Notes under the pieces: generated by a model | Told to the model about the DNA's origin: nothing | Databases searched by the model: none | What the model saw: only the letters and a program-made list of their open reading frames with translations | NCBI GenBank assembly: GCA_016800925.1 | Contig: JABCPU010000120.1 | Location: 108,735 to 172,734 of the forward strand | DNA: 64,000 nt | Origin: Suillus spraguei | Taxonomy: Eukaryota > Basidiomycota > Agaricomycetes > Boletales > Suillaceae | Direction of reading: 5' to 3' | Made by a program: the position numbers and the translations under genes | Part shown: positions 46,971-58,205 of the stretch, piece after piece | Layout: every line of letters starts with the position of its first letter | How positions within the stretch are numbered: the first letter of the stretch is position 1

Positions 46971-48022
46971 GGTTTTGTGACTCGTGAGGCTGCCACAGGT
47001 TTTATGTAGCTCTCTTTGGGCTTAGTCGCTTGCATATTGGATAGATTGGTGTCTGTAACGTGTCTGCGATATCAGGCGCTGATCTGTGGACCACCGCACA
47101 GAGTATCTGCAGTGATTTTAGAATGCACTCGCGATCAAGAAGAACTTTGCAAGCAAAGAGACCTATTAGTATTTTGGATATTCTTTGCTGTCGGGGCACA
47201 TAGAAGGTGCGTCTAAGTCATTGCGTTTTGGCATGGTTTATGCTTCGCAGCACAAATTATTCCATCGTCTGCTTTCACAAGATATATTTCTTGCGGCCGA
47301 AGCTCAGACCTGCATACGCATTAAATAACGGAAGGTCAATAAAATTTAAATTTTTCGAACAGTTGCGAGTCGCACAAGGTGTTCGGAGGCCAATGGAAGC
47401 TATTTACCTTACTAGGAAGGTTCTGAGAAGTAGAAGCCTTGGAAGTAGAGCACGGTGGTCTGGCTTTCCGTAGATCCGACTCCTTGCTCGTTATCGGTCC
47501 ACAAACCTTCTAGTCTGGGCTTTTATCTTATCGCACTCGCGTATGCAATGTGCCAATCTACCAAATATCCTCCAAGTTCTTCATTATGACACTCCCATCT
47601 GGCACTACACAATCCGAACCCAATACATTCACGAAAACACAACCGACTTTATTGCGGTCAAGGAACGCATCTTTTTGAACCCAACGATCTATTTCAAGGC
47701 AGTTTTTTGATAGGAGACCCGACCCCGATAGCGGCCTCCTGTGAAAGAAGCCGAGATGAGCTATAATTAGGGGGAGGGGGTAGGCAGCCTCGAAGCCACA
47801 TGCTGCACTGTTGTTACAAAGTCATAAATTTAACCCTACACTCGTACCTCGTTTTGGGGTAGAATACCAACCATTCAACTTTTTTCACACTGATAATCCA
47901 ATGTTACCAAATTAGCTATTTGACAAATAAAGTCCTATGGCGTAACAAACTGCAAAGAAACCCTGGTGACAAAAATAATAGGTCACGCATAAAAGTGAAC
48001 AAGGTGGATTACGAGGGAACTA
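46971..48022. repeat. Mosaic of duplicated fragments, no gene
   Basis: Holds a partial copy of the inverted-repeat arm (47379-47468), a segment resembling the 3' flank of the Kre9-like gene (47546-47640, compare 56745-56880: tatgcaatgtgc, atgacactc, cacgaaaacaca), and a stretch shared with 22360-22412 (attgcggtcaagg, caacgatctatttca). Confidence 0.6.
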
Positions 48023-50398
48023 TCAGGCATATCCGAAAGATTCGACATATAGGGTCACACTCGGTCCTCCTCTGAGAATACTGGATGGTCCAGAAACAGG
48101 AAAGCGGAGTGCATGACGTACCGCACGCGCTATACCCTGTGATCCGCAAACTAATATAATACCCGTAAGCTGCACATTTTTGGAGGTCAGTGGAGTCAGT
48201 GCTTACCGCTCACCGACATACTCCCTGAAGCAATGCCGACCTCTTCTTTGAGCAATGCATCCAGGTCCGATCGTCCACTTTCCATCTTGACCCCGCGTAA
48301 CGACAATATCGCGCTTTGTTCGGAAGTGCCGTGCTTCTCTGTTGGATTTGAAGAGTTGGAATCCTCTTCCATAGGCTGTGTCGCTGATGAAGAACCAGTG
48401 TTAAAGATACGGATGGATATTGTCAAGGAAGGCGGAGCAAGCTGAACAGCCTTGATGAGTGCTTCTTCAATCCATTGAAGATATCCTATAAAACATGGCG
48501 TCGGTATTGTTCATAGAAGAAGCCGTGGATAGGCCATAAATCTACGCACCAACCCCGCGGATGGACCAAATGAATACCACCCGTTTGCAGGAGCTTTTCC
48601 CCTTACGTACGTTCCTATGATCACGATTAGATATCAATGACAAGAATCATATTAACCCACGTACTCGATGACGTTCAGGAAGACCGGGAGGGTATACGAT
48701 ACACCAGACCCCCCTGGCTTCGTTAAGTACTGCGTGCGATGTGAGTACGAGACGATGCACAGCTCACCTGCCACAAATACAGACGTGTTGTAAGAAGTGA
48801 GGTCAGGAGACGAGCCATAAGGACCATCCACAAAAACCTTAACTTCGCCCTTCGCGGCAGCTACCTTCTTTAATTTTTTCGTGAACCCTCCATGCACATT
48901 AACTAAAAACACTAGCTCCTTCCAAAATGGAGCGCTTGATCCCAGAACTTGAGTTTCGCAATTTTCTCCGCTTCCCGATTGATCCTCTGTTCTTGCGGTT
49001 GACAGAAGACTGGAGTCTAAACTCGCGATAGTAAAAGGGTGCGCTTCGAACGGCAGTGTCGAAACCGAGGGCATAGTTAGATACACCGCTTGCCCTGGGG
49101 ACCAATGGAAATGCGAGGGTCGACGTAGGCGCAATCGAACGATATTTTCAGCAAGCAATTCTGTCGATGCGTCCATCGTCCCCGTTCCTGACTTGAAGCC
49201 GAAATAAGAGTAATTGAATACAACAAGTCGAACCGCCCGGACGAAGCGATCGAAAGCCCAAAACACAAATGAGGGCCATATCCAGTACGACCCTCTGATT
49301 GCCACCAGTTAGCGATGACGCTATATGTATTAATTTGCACTTACTGGACACCATTGGTATCTTGATAAGCACCTTTGGCGTGGTAATATCCTCCCACTAG
49401 AAATATCCTGCATTCTGCCTGTCAATAACAATTACAAACGAATAGAAGTTCTACACTGACAAGACGCCAACGAAGTGGATATAGAAAAAGACCTCATAGA
49501 CGCCACTGCGAACGGGACGCAGTGATACTAGGATCAGAATAAGGAAGGCAGCCATGGCAATGATCCCGGCACGGACCCAGTCCTGGTTCAAAGTTGCGAA
49601 GGAGCTTTCGGTAAACTCGATTAGAAAAATGCAAGTATGGATCGGAGGTACATACGAGGGAAACCATATCATTTCGCCCGCTACATGTACACAAAGGAGC
49701 ATAAAACATGTCCTAGCCATCATTCGATGAAGATAATTGAGCTTCGTGTCCATGAGTAAATACCCCGTTGGAGAGTAATTAAGAGCCATACCCTATCGTA
49801 GCTAATGCCTGTGACCACTGATGCAAAAAAAATCAGCAAGACGTCGGATTTGTAGCGTGTCCACCTACAGGACACGAAATTGTTCTTTGTGCCAAGAGCC
49901 GCGATAATGGGAAACTGACTGCATGCTATTATGGCTGTGCGGTTACTCCAGTAGATGACATCAAGTCTCTGACCCTCGAAAGTTGCTGCGGAATTTAGTG
50001 GTTAATATGGTGTAAGTAGTAGGATCATATACAATCCTGCAAGCTTACTGTTAATGAAGGCATATATCAATAAAAGGGTAATGTATGCCACAGTCACGAA
50101 AACCTCTGCCATGTTAAGAGTAAAGGATTTTCCAATTTCTAGGGTCCACCGGAAGGCAACAACGCGATAGAAGTTTATGATTGCGAGTGGGATACGACGG
50201 AGAGAGAATCTGTATTGTATGTCATTAATGGCAGCGGTTTCTTCGTCGGACTCGTAGTGTCTGCGCCTGGCGAATTTGGAGTGAACGAGAGACCCCCACT
50301 GGAAGCAGCCGACTATAAAGAAACGCGGCAATAGTATACCATACTTGTTCAGGGTAATAGGTGTCATTCGGGTCAGCTATCTCAGCTTCGGATAACAT
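48023..50398 (-). CDS. Ferric reductase-like transmembrane oxidoreductase (FRE/NOX superfamily)
   Basis: Would pass electrons from NADPH through FAD and two haems to external metal ions at the plasma membrane. The likely start MLSEAEIADPNDTYYPEQ (50398) splices into VGCFQWGSLVHSKFARRRHY. Membrane exons include MAEVFVTVAYITLLLIYAFI, KLNYLHRMMARTCFMLLCVH with haem-ligand histidines, and VRSGVYEVFFYIHFVGVLSV. The cytosolic half has the FAD-binding HPFTIAS (49045-49070), FVDGPYGSSPD and, after a short intron, GGSGVSYTLPVFLNVI (NADPH site). The C-terminus reads LVCGSQGIARAVRHALRFP and ends LYVESFGYA at 48023. An alternative start within exon 1 reads MTPITLNKYGILLPRF. It appears intact. Confidence 0.87.
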
Positions 50399-51129
50399 CT
50401 TGGGACAGGCAAGAAGGAAGATGGGTTCAGGCAGAAGAGGTTGGTGGAAGGGCAGACGAAGTCACTAAAATGATGACATGACTTTGGTTGAACCGAATAA
50501 AATTATCTTGGCGAATTCATGGCCAATCAGGAAATGCTCACAATGCTGTAGCCTGCGTGCAAGTGACAGTTGAGTATTGTGAGTCTCATCAATTATGCCA
50601 TAAAAGGGTTTTGCATAAAAAAAATAAAAAATAAGGTTTAGGAACGTCGAGGTTTCCGGATGTTTACATGGTGAGGTTCACTGTGCACACTTACTAGCGC
50701 CGAGTCAGATACCAGTAGTGTACAACAGTAACGCGGTAAGGGTTTATTTTGACCTCAGCAACTTAAGAATTGAGCACGCTTACTATAACTCGGACATGGA
50801 TGTTGGCCATCTGTTCACTGTAATGAAAAACACCCCATTCTGACTCACATCTTCTATACGACCTTGTCAGTTGCGGACAGACTTTGCCACATGCCCCCAG
50901 ACTCCGTTCGGACTTCCGCTCCAGTGTCTATTTCTAGGATGTCCTATCTTTCTCGATGAATGACTCATTGTCATTGGTTCTGCCTCCAGATACTAGTCCT
51001 CATAGAGATACTTGGCAGGATGCAGTTGGGTATGTTCCGTAGTGTTTCAGCATCACGGGGCTGCCTCCACATGTTTTAGCGAATCAAAGATTGACCTGGA
51101 TGTTTCAGGACTCCGTATTGGTAAAGAGG

Positions 51130-51960
51130 TTTGTTACATATTCTCCTTACGTGCAGGTACGTACTCGAATCTCTTTCCTTCTTCGTACTCCAAGAGCTGA
51201 AACTCGGGAATCCCGTTAAACCAGCCTAATATCTCACGCCCAAGGCGCTTATGTGTCTCAGAGGGCCGCACTGTCTGCATCAATAAAGCGCAGTCTCAGT
51301 CCCAGTTTGGTCCGTTATCATCGAACATGGCAGCACTTTTCCAATGAGATGAAAAGAAAAACAGTAGATTCAGTCGACTTGGTGGCAACAAGGATCCCGT
51401 GGTTCTACACGGAGGGGCATGTAAGAACGTTCGACAGAGCTATAAAATATGCTTACCTCGAGGATAACAGCCTGGAACCTCGTGAGCGTCGACACAAGTA
51501 CGTAATTCGGTGTATTCACAAACCTTGTTTGAACAGTCGCTATAGCCAAACCTTCCTCGCGGTCACCGACGATCCCAGGAAATACGCTATATAGGGCATG
51601 ATCCTATGGATTCTCTGTGAATGAAATTCCTTATAAAATGCGTAGCTGTCTTGGGTTATGTGATCAAGGGGTACCCCAAGAGCGCCGAAGGCCTTGGCAT
51701 ACATAGAGTGCGAATGCGCAGCACAGATAACATCCGGGCGAGCTTCATGAACTGCGGAATGGATCATGTACGCCACCTGGCTGAGGAACCGGGAGGGTCC
51801 AGATTCCTTTTCCTGTGTCTTCCCTTCATGGTCCACGAGAAGGAGGAGCTCAGGCTGCATCAGCTTGAAGTGAATGCCTTGTGGCAACTCGTGAATATCA
51901 TGATTTTATATTGGCGTGATGTCAATCACCCACCGCAATCTGGTCTGATCGGGTCTTTCG
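51130..51960 (-). pseudogene. Class II aldolase copy 2, truncated and decayed
   Basis: The core exon survives (MPQGIHFKLMQPELLLLVDH, VAYMIHSAVHEARPDVICAA, HSHSMYAKAF), but both 5' exons are missing: after DPIRPDC the sequence changes at about 51960. The 3' exon has indels and stops around 51260-51330. The adjacent flank 50800-51060 matches the downstream flank of copy 1 (43600-43860), so this was a segmental duplication including non-coding DNA. Confidence 0.75.
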
Positions 51961-52754
51961 ACAAAACAATTAGAATACTACGTACAAGGACACCCTTCGG
52001 TCGGCTCCATGACGATATGTACATATTGATTTTACATAGTAATTCAGGGAATACAACGTTTGTGCTTTCCTGTGTCTCGTTTGTCTCTGCAAATAGACAC
52101 AGCGTGTCTCTTCGCATTCTCAATGTCGACAGAGCCGTGTACAATTGACCGCAAGCAACGGGATCCGTTCGATGGTCGAGTATGGCCGTGCCAGCGTTAA
52201 GCCTTGAAACCCGTTAAATGTAGTTGCATACGCAGGTCGCAAGGAAAACTGTCTTCGATTTACCGGCTACAATGAACGGTTTGGATGGAACGCAAAGTTG
52301 ATGCAGAGAATGCAATGGCTTTCGAATGTATTCATGAGTTGGACTTCGACTTCAACGAAACGATGATGCAGAGCCACCCGCGCATTCCTAACCAATCCTT
52401 TTTCTACAGAAGTTCGTTCAATGGCGCAAACGCAATCTTTTTTCAGATCCAGGCGATGAGGAGGCACTCCAGGATGGGTTAACGATGCAAATAGTCGAGT
52501 GTGTATTCTGGTGCGTTCAATTCAGTTTGTCTGAAATAAAGTAAGATTCTCTATTATCTTGTGAGTGGCATGTGCGCTTGATATCTGTTTGCGATACACA
52601 CGAAAATCGCCAGGTAATTTGTCCAGAATTCCGTTGTTGAATTCGTCATGTAGATCTTGAGAGGGGAAAGGAATGCGCGATGATGACAAAGCACACATCT
52701 CGTGGACGGAAAAACACTGGTAGATACAATTGTACCCGATGCCGGCAAGTCTAT

Positions 52755-53420
52755 TTCCTGGATGTTCCTATCTTTCTCGATGTACATTTGATGCCATTGG
52801 TTCTGCTTCCAAATACTCCGGTGACCAGTCTATTTTAGACCTGTAGAGATACTTCGCAGGACATGGGTCCGGGTACAGTTGAGTATGTTTTTTCACATCA
52901 CGGTCACCGTATGCTGCGCCTATGCCATATTTTGCGAATCAAAGATTGGCAAGGATATTACTGGATCGTCCTTCAGAACTCCGTATTGGTAAATAGGTCA
53001 GTTACATATTCTCCTCACGTGCAGGTACTTACTCGAATCTCCTTCCTTCTTCGTGCTCCAAGAGCTGGAACTCGGGAATCCCATTAAACCAGCCCCCGGT
53101 CTCACGTCCGACGCGTTTATGCGTCTTGGCTGCATTTTCTGCATCAATAAGGTGCGGTCTCAGTCTACGAGCGGCGGCGGCCTGGTCCGTTATTATCTGA
53201 ACCTAGCAGCACTTTTCCAACGAGATGAAAAAGAAAATAGTTGATTCAATCAACTTAGTGGCAACAAGGATCCCGTGGTTCTATACGGAGGGGGAGGTAA
53301 GAACGTTCGACAGAGCTCTAAATGATACTTACCTGAAGGATAGCAGCCTGGAATCTCGCGAGTATCAACACAAGTACGTAATTCTGTGCATTCACAAACC
53401 TTGTTGGAACCCAGAGCGTG
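52755..53420 (-). pseudogene. Class II aldolase copy 3, 3' part
   Basis: Downstream flank and C-terminal exons of an aldolase copy (FNGIPEFQLLEHEEGRRFE on the minus strand, then LGSNKVCECTELRTCVDTRE). Similarity stops abruptly at about 53421, just upstream of LGSNK. The matching 5' exon piece is at 56440-56690, with an aspartic protease gene between. Confidence 0.65.
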
Positions 53421-53890
53421 CGCCTCCGGTGCAGCTGCATTTGTCATTGCCACTTGGTTTCATTTTGTACAGGCATAATGCTGTGGCTGTGGACTACTTA
53501 CTAGTGCATTTGCAGTGCCACCTACGCACAGCCTTCTCGGGCCGACCTGTTAGTCATCTTTACCTACTGACTGTTGCTATATGATGTATTGCAGTGTGCA
53601 CATCAATAGATTGTTCAAGTCGCCCTCTGGTGCTACCACTAGTTCAAGTTTTGCTACGGACATTCCAAGTTCGCCGGCAATCACCATGTGTCAGTAGCGC
53701 TACATTTGATACTGCCAACAACACTAGCCATAATGTGCTGGCAATGTCGGAAGCTGCGGATAAATGTGCAGTGCCACTGTTCAGTGCATGTATTTGAGGG
53801 CAATTGGCTAGGTAGCATCGTTTGTTCCTCTCGGCTTGAACTTTCGAAGTCTCTGGTAACTTAACAATCAAAGCTGAGGCCTGAGTCTTA

Positions 53891-55769
53891 ATGATACCGT
53901 TATTTTTTCTTGTATCCCTCCTCGCGCTGCCTGCTGATACGTTTGGAGCACCGACAGACATAGTTCCCATTTCTGGTCAGACCATCCCCCTTAGAAGGAA
54001 TCAATCTCCTCGAGATGTCACCGAATGGAGCGCTCTAGCGAAGAGACAGAGGGACAATTTAATAGCAAAGTATGGCGGCCCGAAAGCGAAGAAAAGAAGC
54101 ACTGGCTATAATACGTGCGTAGTCTTGTAGCCAGAACTGCGTTTACTGAGTGCAACTTTTCCTCAGGATCGTCAATCAGGGGTCTGATTCACTGTAGGCA
54201 TTAGATATGTTCTCTGGTGTGCATGACTCCCTAATTGAAGCATCCGTACAGCTACTATGGTTCACTGGCCATTGGCACGCCTGCAGTGTCATTTGATGTC
54301 CAATTAGACACGGGCTCTTCGTATGTTCCAGTGCAGTTGACGTGTTGACATAATTTAGTAATGCATCATCGCAGTGATCTCTGGGTCGCTAGCTCTTCTT
54401 GTGGAACTTCATGCGGGTCGAGTCCTACATACGACCCATTATCTTCGTCAACTTTCCAGAACCTCTCTACGCCATTCGATATACAGTACGTAGTGGGTTA
54501 TGCAACTGGCTATGTTGCACAGGACATAGTGCAGATGGCGGGATTCTCCGTTTCCAATCAAGGTTTTGGTCAGAATCGCCTCTTACTGATAGGCCCGCTG
54601 CCGCTGATGTCTACTTACTTGCATTATAGCTGTTGCGGACACAGTGTCAGATGGTTTTTTAACATCGCCTGTCTCTGGCTTGCTTGGTTTGGCATGGGAA
54701 TCCCTAGCAAGTTCGGGTCAAATGCCATTGTGGCAGGATTTAGCCTCCAGTAATACTTGGGACTCAGCTCTCTTTGCTTTTCAGCTCACTCGGTGATGAC
54801 AGTTGCTCTCTGAAACAAGGTGTATTACTAACATGGAACAGGTATAAAAATGACACCACCGCCCAGGAGCTTGAGCCCGGAGGAGTCCTTACTATGGGTA
54901 CGAGACTTTTCGCGTCGTGAGATATCTCAAATAAAATTGCTCTTAGGTTACACAAACAGCAGTTTGTACACCGGCTCGATTGATTATATCGATATTCCCG
55001 GAACCCCCTCATATTGGTATATACCATTGACTAGTAAGCGGTTTACCAACTCATAAACAATCTCGCCATTTATTCCAATCCAGCACTGACCGTGCAAGGC
55101 AACTCCATCTCCATTGCTTCAGGAACAACTGCTGCTATCGACACTGGCACGACCAATATAGCCGGTCCGGCCAGCTCAATTGAAGCCATTTATGCACAGA
55201 TTCCCAACTCACAACCAGCTACGGGTGACTTTGAAGGATACTATAGCTACCGTAAGCAAACCTCTTAAGTTATTGCGAGGTCAGGTGGTTCAACGCTCAA
55301 TATTCAATCAGCATGCTCGACGACCGTAAATGTAGAGGTATCGTTCGGTGGCGCCACTTGGTCGATAAGCCCAACAGATTTCGCCGTTGCACAAATCAGT
55401 TCAACAGAATGCATTGGCGCATTCTTTGAAGCAAGTGCTGGTACTGGGGCCCCCTCTTGGATCTTCGGCGATGCTTTTTTGGTATGTGGCAATAATAAAC
55501 GGCTCTCGAGCTCTGCAATACTGAGATTCTTTTCTCATACTCCATTAGAAAAATGTGTACTCTGTCTTCGCTACAGTCCCCCTTCTGTTGGGTTTGCTAA
55601 TCTCTCAAGTATCGCAATCGCTGAAAATGGCGCTGGAGGCACTGTCCCTTCCGCAACCATTGGTGCAATATCCGCAGCAGTTACCAACACAAGCGATGCC
55701 CCACGTACACTGAGCGCATCAGTGTCTACGCTTTTCTTCCTGGTTTTGTCAGCAGTGCTCCTCCTTTGA
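53891..55769 (+). CDS. Secreted pepsin-like aspartic protease with C-terminal anchor
   Basis: A1-family endopeptidase. The signal peptide MIPLFFLVSLLALPADTFGA is followed by a propeptide (EWSALAKRQRDNLIAKYGGP, then KKR). Small exons then encode YYGSLAIGTPAVSFDVQLDT with GSS (first catalytic Asp, DTGS), DLWVASSSCGTSCGSSPTYD, GYATGYVAQDIVQMAGFSVS, VSGLLGLAWESLA, SSLYTGSIDYIDIPGTPSYW, SIASGTTAAIDTGTTNIAGP (second catalytic Asp, DTGT), STECIGAFFEASAGTGAPSW and IFGDAFL. The end has a Ser/Thr-rich stretch and a hydrophobic tail STLFFLVLSAVLLL, suggesting a GPI anchor or membrane tether. Both catalytic sites are intact. It sits between the two halves of aldolase copy 3. Confidence 0.88.
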
Positions 55770-56439
55770 TTTCGATGTTATATGCATTGCTTCCTAATGA
55801 AGGACTCATAATTATCGGACTGACAATCTACAGACACTCACAAATTTAGACCGCACTTATTTATAATTTACGTAGTTATATAATTCGATGGACTCCGGGC
55901 ATGTAGTTGTTGCTGACTAGTTCTGTAAGTAGTGGCCTATCGTGACCGGCGACTGCATCAATCTATCATAACGGTGCAAGGCTGCGCTAGCGCCTTCCCC
56001 CTGACCAGATGCAGTTATCGACGATTTGCGCCCATCACCCAAGTAATGCTTACTCTACATAGTTCATATGCTGACATCCTTACCGCAGTTGAAAATGAAC
56101 CCGTTGGGACATTCCGGTAAATACGCAGTTCTTGTTGAGCACAAATTCAACTACTAGTATTCTGCCGGGCCCTCGTACCCAACCCTAATTCGCGACTGAC
56201 TTGTAACTCGATACAGGGATTCAAACGTTCATTTACCTCTGAACTGTCCGACGTTCAGATAAATCAGATCAACATATCTCGCCGCGGAGTTTGTCCATGT
56301 CTATAGTGCCGAAGTTGCTCAAGCCGGTAGCTACATATCATGGATATCTCTCCCTCTTGCAATATGACTTGACTCGTTGTCTCGAGAGGCTCCCGAAGGA
56401 GGATCTTCCGATTCTTCAGTCCTGCATGACATCACTGCT

Positions 56440-56690
56440 AGCTATAGGGAAAGTGTCACTCTTATTCGGACAGTAATATGTCCATAGTCGTACTTTGCTG
56501 CATTGCATGATGATGATAACGACGAGCACTCAAGTTCCTGTCAAGATAAAACAATAAGCTCACGATATACTTGAGTCAGGCAAAACTATAGGAACGCTCG
56601 ATTCGAGTGAGTCAGAAAAGTTCAGAGGAATTCGAGCTCGGAAGATCCGTCCCTATCGTCGAAATGTCGCTGGGGGCGGTCATGGTAACG
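56440..56690 (-). pseudogene. Class II aldolase copy 3, 5' part
   Basis: Matches the first exons and start region of copy 1 (44900-45180): cagtaatatgtcca, ataagctca, gaacgctcga and cggtcatggtaac in the same order. Several indels break the frame, and the aldolase core exon is missing. Confidence 0.65.
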
Positions 56691-56905
56691 AAGCTAATCC
56701 AGATGAAACTGTAACACCGACGGCTTAAGGCATTATCTTGCGTAAGTATATGCAATGTGCTAATCCCGGGCCACCGGCAAAGTTCAAACCAAAAAAAAAA
56801 AAACCTTCATCATGACACTCATCCGCATTACACATTCCAAGCCCAATACATACACGAAAACACAAAATCCAAAATCCAAATAAAATAAAAAGATAAAAAG
56901 ATACA

Positions 56906-57670
56906 TCAAAGAGCCATCGTAACGCCCAACAAGGCAGGCCACAAAATAAACACCACCCGAAACTTGAGTTTCTCAATATCAATACGGCCAGCGCTACCAG
57001 CGCTTCTAGAGGGTTGGTTCACGTTCCCGATATCGTCTGGACGGAGAGGGGGCATCACGATGCTTGTTGGGGATGGCGTGGATGATGACATCAGAGAATT
57101 GGTCGCTTGAAAAAACAGATTTTGGGTGCTTGTCGTGGACGAACTCCCCCGAGTCGCGTTGGTGTTGGTGCCAGCGGGAAGAGAGTCCCCTCGAGCGACG
57201 ATCGCAAAGTCCGCGCTGTAAATGATCATATCATACGGGATGTGCGTAACGTAACGCAGAGTGCTACAGAAACAATCAGAGCCTGAGCGTCCCGCAATCG
57301 CATCACGTACAAATTCGAAGCATCGTGCACGAGACTCAGACTCTGGGGTATATCCAACTCGCAGGTTTCGGCCTCGGCGCTCACGTTCGTAGCCAGCGTC
57401 GCGAGGTACGTCTGCACATGAACGATACAATTTACTTAATTAAATCATGACAAAAGAAGTGACGGAAAGGGAACGTACGTCAGAATTACAATACAATTGT
57501 ATGGTGATGCCCCCCATGTTGCTAAGCAGCGGATACGTGCCGTCATCTATCCACCTCGTCAGAGAAGTCTGTCCGGAATAGTACACGGTGTTCTGGATCG
57601 GCTCGATGGGGTACAAGGACGCGGAGACCAGCTTGAGCGTGAGGAGAACTTGAAGCACGCCGTATAACAT
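56906..57670 (-). CDS. Kre9/Knh1-like secreted protein with GPI signal
   Basis: Three exons. Exon 1 begins MLYGVLQVLLTLKLVSASLY (signal peptide), then an Ig-like start (PIEPIQNTVYYSGQTSLTRW, DDGTYPLLSNMGGITIQLYC). Exon 2 gives TYLATLATNVSAEAETCELD and IPQSLSLVHDASNLYVMRLR. Exon 3 gives YVTHIPYDMIIYSADFAIV, a Ser/Thr/Pro-rich linker and a hydrophobic C-terminus (FRVVFILWPALLGVTMAL) fitting a GPI attachment signal. The yP...T..W.dd / I.L / vP / YS..F.I pattern matches the N-terminal domain of Kre9/Knh1 cell-wall proteins. It probably acts at the cell surface; a role in beta-1,6-glucan is inference from the family. Confidence 0.65.
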
Positions 57671-58205
57671 CCTGACCGCTGGACGTGATAATAGAATACA
57701 GACAATATGTCAGACCTGCTGATCACTGGCGGCGAAAGAATAAAGGTTTCCGGAGATGAATATGAACAAGTGAACAGAACAGAAGTCAACTGGGCAGCGA
57801 ACGCGTTGGGTCCTGTGCGGCGTCATGTCACGTGCTTTGATTTTATGATTAACTTGATCTATCGATCAAAAAAAGCTAGTTGGAAAATGTAAAACTCGAA
57901 ACATGATCGTAGGGAATAACTATGCTTGTACATGTATCTCTTAGTCTTAATCTAAAGAAAAATGCGCCGCAGGATCCAGAAAGTGTACGGAAATGAGCGA
58001 GGGAGCGCGATGAGAGAAAAGTTCTGAATAGTTGCGCGAGATGAAAAAAAAAACAATGTTGGTAAAAATTCCGACCAGGTGCCCGACGAGACAAAAAGGA
58101 AAAAAACGCAAACGAGAACATAAAGAAAACGTTCAGAAAGTACCGGCTCAGCCATTAAAAAATGCATAAGAGGAAAAACAAACAGAAATCAAGAGTCGCA
58201 TCACA

